From the NCBI GenBank assembly GCA_964533425.1, contig CAZHJG010000036.1, forward strand, positions 1 through 8,337: a DNA stretch of 8,337 bases, written 5' to 3'. Shown piece after piece: positions 6,423 through 8,337 of the stretch. The position numbers were made by a program, and so were the translations under genes. Below the pieces are notes generated by a model. That model was given only the letters and a program-made list of their open reading frames with translations, did no database searches and was not told the origin of the DNA. Origin of the DNA: CAZHJG01 sp964533425 (GTDB lineage: Bacteria > Patescibacteriota > Saccharimonadia > Saccharimonadales > UBA4665). How positions within the stretch are numbered: the first letter of the stretch is position 1; every line of letters starts with the position of its first letter.

Positions 6423-7430
6423 ATGAGAAACACACACATGCTGCGCCGCAATTTACGGCTAATGTCTGCGACGATAGGGGTAACGCTGCTAACTGTGCTT
6501 GGCGGCTTACAGCCCTTGGCCACCGCCGCTGGTGGCAACGGTTTGCGTGTCTCGCCGGTGCGCACCGATCTCACCATTAATCCCGGCAAAAGCCAGGTCG
6601 TAAACATTAATGTCACCAATGTGACTGCCGCTCCGGCCACTTTCCAGGCCGTCGTTAACGACTTCGTGGCCAACCCCGACGAAAGCGGCAACCCGGCGAT
6701 TATTCTTGATCCGACCAAGTATGCGCCCAGCCACAGCCTGAAGCGCTATATTTCACCGATTCCCAACTTCAGCCTGGCGGCCGGTCAAGTGAAGTCCGTA
6801 CCGGTTACTGTTACGATTCCCGCTAACGCTCCAGGTGGCGGCTACTACGGCGCTGTGCGTTTTGCCCCAGCGAGCGCGGCGTCCGGCCCGAATCAGACGG
6901 TTAGCCTAGCCGGCAGCGTCGGTTCGCTGATCCTGGTTAAAGTACCCGGTAACATTACCGAAAAGCTGAGCCTCGCCAGCTTTGACGTACGCAACAACAA
7001 GGGTGATGCCAGCAGTTTCTTCACCAGCAACAAGAACATCACGGCCACCGTACGCCTCCAGAACGAAGGCAATGTTCAAGAAGAACCATTTGGTAAAATC
7101 TTGCTGCGCAACCACAGCGGCAAAATCCTGGCTCAGTACGAACTGAATAACAGCGATCCGCCGAGCAATGTGCTGCCGGATAGCATTCGTCGCTTCGGTG
7201 TCTCGCTTAATAAGGTTGGCTCTTTTGGCCAGTATAAGCTCGAGGGTAACTTTGGTTACGGCTCGGGTGGGCAGCTGCTCAGCGCCAGCACGACATTTTA
7301 TGTAGTGCCGTACTCGGTCATCATTATCTTTATCCTAGTTGTATTACTACTACTTTTCCTGGTCTTCGGATTGCCGCGTCTCATCAAAGCCTACAATAAG
7401 CGCGTCCTCCGCCGCGCTGGCCGACGCTAG
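6423..7430 (+). CDS. DUF916-like (WxL-binding type) surface protein with C-terminal membrane anchor
   Basis: 335 residues. A signal peptide (basic RRNLR, hydrophobic core about 14-28, end near TAA/GGNG at 36) is followed by an Ig-like domain, GLRVSPVRTDLTINPGKSQVVNINVTNVT (40-68), with the PANAPGGGYYGAVRF motif (133-147) typical of DUF916. A second beta domain (about 180-292) contains LQNEGNVQEEPFGKILLRN, and a C-terminal helix (about 295-316) ends in a basic tail (KAYNKRVLRRAGRR). In Firmicutes such proteins sit in the membrane, bind peptidoglycan and hold WxL proteins. Here it follows three secreted proteins whose C-termini faintly recall the WxL end, so a similar anchoring role is inferred. 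ATG 6423 is preceded immediately by AAAGGG, too close for a normal SD. ATG 6438 is an alternative start (MLRRNLRLM) with the same signal peptide. Confidence 0.8.
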   Translation: MRNTHMLRRNLRLMSATIGVTLLTVLGGLQPLATAAGGNGLRVSPVRTDLTINPGKSQVVNINVTNVTAAPATFQAVVNDFVANPDESGNPAIILDPTKYAPSHSLKRYISPIPNFSLAAGQVKSVPVTVTIPANAPGGGYYGAVRFAPASAASGPNQTVSLAGSVGSLILVKVPGNITEKLSLASFDVRNNKGDASSFFTSNKNITATVRLQNEGNVQEEPFGKILLRNHSGKILAQYELNNSDPPSNVLPDSIRRFGVSLNKVGSFGQYKLEGNFGYGSGGQLLSASTTFYVVPYSVIIIFILVVLLLLFLVFGLPRLIKAYNKRVLRRAGRR

Positions 7431-7432
7431 AA

Positions 7433-7465
7433 CAGTTTGTAGTTATTGGTTTGTAGTTTTCAGAG
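7433..7465 (+). repeat. Left inverted-repeat arm of the four-helix-bundle element
   Basis: It begins two bases after the TAG of the DUF916-like gene and ends at the base before the four-helix-bundle stop codon, so it occupies nearly the whole gap between two convergent genes. Built on AGTTTGTAGTTATTGGTTTG. Confidence 0.75.
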
Positions 7466-7816
7466 TCAGCGCAGACTGTTAATTAGAGCGGTGAGCATTT
7501 TTTGAATTTGCAAGACTTGTACGAGGGGGTCTTTAACATCGACGGTTTGATAAAGTTTTTCTACAGCTAATAATTGCGTTTCTATCTCTGCAGCCGAGCC
7601 TTGAGCAATTGTGCAAAATTGCCTGAATGCCGCCGGGGAACCGCGCCTGCTACCTTCTGCTATATTCGAAGGGATTGATACAGCTGCACGACGAAGTTGA
7701 CCAGCAAGCCCATATCGCTCAAAAGTTGGTAGCTGTTTTGCGATCTCATATAAAACCGGCATCAAATCGAGAGATTTTTGCCAGACAATAAGATCTTTGA
7801 ATGATACGCTCGGCAT
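7466..7816 (-). CDS. Four helix bundle protein, S23/IVP family
   Basis: About 116 residues from ATG 7816. The sequence SFKDLIVWQKSLDLMPVLYEIAKQLPTFERYGLAGQLRRAAVSIPSNIAEGSRRGSPAAFRQFCTIAQGSAAEIETQLL is a textbook match to the four-helix-bundle family (TIGR02436, 23S rRNA intervening sequence protein). The FKDLxVWQK start, GLxxQLRRAAVSIPSNIAEG core and SxAExETQL segment are all present. The family includes the Avd accessory protein of diversity-generating retroelements and binds nucleic acid where studied, but most members have no known function. ATG 7864 is an in-frame alternative adding 16 residues (MIKVFDDWSPVTYLIL) with no family resemblance, so 7816 is preferred; neither has an SD. The gene is alone on its strand and bracketed by inverted repeats. 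No 23S rRNA or reverse transcriptase gene is in the window. Confidence 0.88.
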   Translation of the reverse strand: MPSVSFKDLIVWQKSLDLMPVLYEIAKQLPTFERYGLAGQLRRAAVSIPSNIAEGSRRGSPAAFRQFCTIAQGSAAEIETQLLAVEKLYQTVDVKDPLVQVLQIQKMLTALINSLR

Positions 7817-7916
7817 CAATATAAGGTAAGTCACAGGAGACCAATCATCAAATACTTTAATCATTTTTTAAGATTTGCAGGAATGGTTTTCAATAATGAA
7901 ATTAAATCTCCGAGGG

Positions 7917-7949
7917 CTCCACAAACTGCAAACCAAAAACTACAAACTT
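7917..7949 (-). repeat. Right inverted-repeat arm of the four-helix-bundle element
   Basis: Read on the minus strand it gives AGTTTGTAGTTTTTGGTTTG followed by CAGTTTGTGGAG, matching the left arm at 27 of 33 positions. It lies upstream of the four-helix-bundle gene and ends 28 bp before the start of the next plus-strand gene. Confidence 0.75.
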
Positions 7950-7964
7950 ATCCCCCATTTGGGT

Positions 7965-7970
7965 TATGCT
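7965..7970 (+). promoter_or_regulatory. Possible -10 box for the terminal secreted gene
   Basis: TATGCT lies 7 bp before ATG 7978, so a transcript would be almost leaderless, or would carry the AAGGAG at 7981-7986 as an SD for ATG 7999. The same hexamer occurs at 6397-6402 in a similar place after another repeat arm. No clear -35 is seen. Confidence 0.25.
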
Positions 7971-7977
7971 TATAGGT

Positions 7978-8337
7978 ATGAAGGAGCGGACCAGACTGAT
8001 GGTGCGAGTAGCATTAGTTTGCTTGTTTGCTGTTGGCTTGACACTTGCTGGATTTAAAACAGCTTCGGCGGGCTCACCGTTTCCACCGCAAACTTCTTCG
8101 GGTTCAGTTGGTTTGCAGGGTACGATTTCCACGGCGCCGCCGACGCGAGGTGCCACTATCGCCGTGCCAGGCAACGGCGCCATCTTCACGAATGTGCCAA
8201 TTACGGTCAGCGGTCTGTGCCCTACGGGACTGCTGGTGAAGGTCTTCTCCAATAACATTTTTGTTGGCTCAACAGTTTGCGCGGGCGGCAGCTATTCGGT
8301 GCAGGTAGATCTGTTCAGTGGCCAAAACGAGCTGGTG
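7978..8337 (+). CDS. Secreted Ig-like repeat protein (N-terminal part, cut by window end)
   Basis: An open frame of 120 codons runs off the window with no stop. It starts MKERTRLMVRVALVCLFAVGLTLAGFKTASAGSPF, a standard signal peptide with cleavage after TASA (about residue 31). A Pro/Ser/Thr-rich stretch follows, then PGNGAIFTNVPITVSGLCPTGLLVKVFSNNIFVGSTVCAGGSYSVQVDLFSGQNELV, one Ig-like beta domain (about 64-120) with two cysteines (83 and 99) that could pair. The wording FTNVPITVSGxC resembles bacterial Ig-like domains of surface proteins. ATG 7999 is an alternative start with AAGGAG 12 nt upstream; ATG 7978 gives a more basic n-region. It extends the surface-protein theme of the locus. Full length and function cannot be judged here. 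Confidence 0.75.
   Translation, partial: MKERTRLMVRVALVCLFAVGLTLAGFKTASAGSPFPPQTSSGSVGLQGTISTAPPTRGATIAVPGNGAIFTNVPITVSGLCPTGLLVKVFSNNIFVGSTVCAGGSYSVQVDLFSGQNELV

Larger units (their letters stand above)
7433..7949. mobile_element. Putative small element: inverted repeats bracketing a four-helix-bundle gene
   Basis: The 33-bp end 7433-7465 and the reverse complement of 7917-7949 match at 27 of 33 positions (24 of the 27 outermost). The only gene between them is a four-helix-bundle ORF; its stop codon abuts the left end exactly. The ends belong to the same family as the gene-less element at 6279-6388. No transposase, integrase or target-site duplication is seen, so mobility is inferred from structure and recurrence alone. 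Confidence 0.5.

Noticed and set aside
7466..7864. A diversity-generating retroelement, suggested by the Avd-like four-helix-bundle protein
   Set aside because: No reverse transcriptase and no template/variable repeat pair with adenine-biased differences are visible. The gap-flanking repeats are inverted, not a TR/VR pair.
7466..7864. A 23S rRNA intervening sequence, the classic location of this gene family
   Set aside because: The flanks are protein-coding genes and AT-rich repeats with no rRNA sequence.
6281..7949. A CRISPR array, suggested by recurring GTTTGTAGTTT units
   Set aside because: The units are unevenly spaced, occur as inverted pairs and separate genes. There are no regular spacers and no cas genes.
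7875..8057. A 60-codon plus-strand open frame overlapping the repeat arm and the last gene
   Set aside because: It crosses the repeat arm and shifts frame against the signal-peptide-bearing gene at 7978, with no domain or start signal.

Overview
The window looks like chromosome of a Candidate Phyla Radiation (Patescibacteria) bacterium, most likely of the Saccharibacteria (TM7) type. This is inferred from gene content and style, not from a marker search. The signs are a compact F1 ATPase operon with divergent, shortened subunits, mostly SD-less starts, a run of small secreted beta-rich proteins ending in an Ala-Thr-x-Thr-Phe-like motif, a DUF916-like anchored protein, and a four-helix-bundle (S23/IVP) gene. 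TGA acts as a stop codon (atpC), so recoded lineages such as Gracilibacteria are unlikely.

Layout. Positions 1-1707 (+) hold the distal end of an atp operon: the last codons of probable atpG, then atpD and atpC, joined by TAATG and ATGA overlaps. Positions 1708-1808, between convergent genes, hold a degenerate inverted repeat. A minus-strand gene (1809-2837) encodes a membrane-anchored beta-repeat protein with a tail-fibre-like tip. It is divergent from a secreted protein gene (2967-3704, +). The gap between them holds a perfect 10-bp inverted repeat whose arms carry TTGGAA -35-like boxes facing both ways, and a 7-bp tandem repeat that runs into the start codon. Next is a two-gene operon (3839-5161, 5176-6279) of paralogous secreted cysteine-containing proteins. 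A DUF916-like protein with a C-terminal membrane anchor follows (6423-7430), then a four-helix-bundle gene on the minus strand (7466-7816), then a secreted Ig-like protein cut off by the window end (7978-8337).

Functional picture. Positions 1809-8337 are mainly a cell-surface locus: exported proteins sharing an N-terminal module, a C-terminal module or both, followed by a membrane-anchored protein of the class that in Firmicutes holds WxL proteins on the wall. The most unusual non-coding signal is a repeat family built on AGTTTGTAGTTTTTGGTTTG. It occurs as inverted pairs just after stop codons at three places: degenerate at 1711-1808, a compact 110-bp form at 6279-6388, and a 517-bp form at 7433-7949 whose arms bracket the four-helix-bundle gene. 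Together they resemble a small mobile or REPIN-like element with one gene-carrying copy and gene-less derivatives.
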